A stretch of 64,000 nt of DNA from Opisthorchis felineus. Its lineage: Eukaryota > Platyhelminthes > Trematoda > Opisthorchiida > Opisthorchiidae. This document shows positions 63,701-64,000 of this stretch, piece after piece. The position numbers and the translations under genes were made by a program. The first letter of the stretch is position 1, and each line of letters opens with the position of its first letter. Where the stretch lies: the NCBI GenBank assembly GCA_004794785.1, contig SJOL01009709.1:279177-343176 (forward strand), written 5' to 3'. The notes beneath the pieces were generated by a model. It did no database searches. It was not told where the DNA came from and worked only from the letters and a program-made list of their open reading frames with translations.

Positions 63701-64000
63701 GACAACTATCGATTTAAGTAATGTTTTCAGCTTTATATTTGTGACACGGACTGAACTATCACTATGGAAACTGACTTACCTAACCACACAAATTTTTCCG
63801 TCATAAGTCGGCCTGCAAAAATAGCGTAAACTACACGGCAGGGTTTGAATAATAGATGCCTAGCGCATTTGAAAGTAACCTTTTCTTACCCATTGTCAAT
63901 GTACTGCCTTTGTTTGACTCTAACCGCCTTGATGAAATCGCACGCTTGGTACATCCAAAGCTTAGTGGCTTGCATTTAAACACCCGTCCAATCTTAAAAT
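60712..64000 (-). other. Presumed upstream intron of the proteoglycan gene
   Basis: It contains hammerhead-core repeat A (61.85 kb). A minus ORF at 62632-62835 ends at a good donor (GGATG/GTAAGA), but its phase 1 does not fit the next exon and it lacks CSPG features. The missing 5' exons are probably outside the window. Confidence 0.4.
61845..61965 (-). repeat. Hammerhead-core repeat A, enclosed by a long hairpin
   Basis: The minus strand has CTGATGAG (61907-61914), a CCCAAAGAAGGAC stem-II loop, and GAAAC (61889-61893). This is nearly the same as the SM-alpha stem II region as I remember it. The core is flanked by inverted arms CATAAGGTTGCGGAA (61851-61865) and TTCCGTCAACCTTATG (61932-61947), which pair over 15 bp with one bulge. 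Homologous sequence is present at 50.95-51.07 kb. It could be part of a Penelope pLTR or a retrozyme. Confidence 0.6.

Overview
This is eukaryotic intron- and repeat-rich DNA, most likely from a flatworm and probably a digenean trematode. That is inference, based on small exons separated by kilobase introns, RTE-like LINEs ending in a short tandem-repeat tail, a Penelope-like element, and several tRNA-SINE or hammerhead-ribozyme-like repeats resembling the schistosome SM-alpha type. No bacterial features, rRNA, CRISPR or intact tRNA genes were seen.

The window is dominated by one minus-strand gene. I could chain ten coding exons from 60711 down to the stop at 15674. Every junction has GT/AG borders and matching phases, and the joined product runs through consecutive CSPG (Cadherin_3) repeats without a break. 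It encodes the last ~1608 residues of a type I membrane protein: about eight CSPG repeats, one transmembrane helix, and a cytoplasmic tail of ~232 residues. The best family call is a CSPG4/NG2 (kon-tiki)-like proteoglycan. The 5' exons, expected to carry the signal peptide and laminin-G domains, lie beyond position 64000 or were not recognised.

Layout by region. 1-15.2 kb is intergenic, with two tRNA-SINE-like repeats carrying hammerhead-like cores (about 1.1-1.27 kb and 9.16-9.28 kb), a 3' LINE fragment (5.74-6.55 kb) and a decayed Penelope-like retroelement (about 7.0-8.6 kb). 15.26-18.2 kb holds the proteoglycan 3' end and large last exon. 18.2-60.7 kb holds the other nine exons and their introns. 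These introns contain a 2.5 kb LINE on the opposite strand (33.7-36.2 kb), a small LINE endonuclease relic (39.8 kb), and hammerhead-like repeats at 21.5, 23.3 and 51.0 kb. 60.7-64 kb holds another such repeat (61.85-61.95 kb) and no confident exon.

The transposable elements are all broken: the LINE RT has YADE instead of YADD, and the Penelope RT has lost YVDD. The one apparently functional unit is the proteoglycan gene. The most interesting secondary signal is the cluster of hammerhead-core repeats, which may belong to at least two families.
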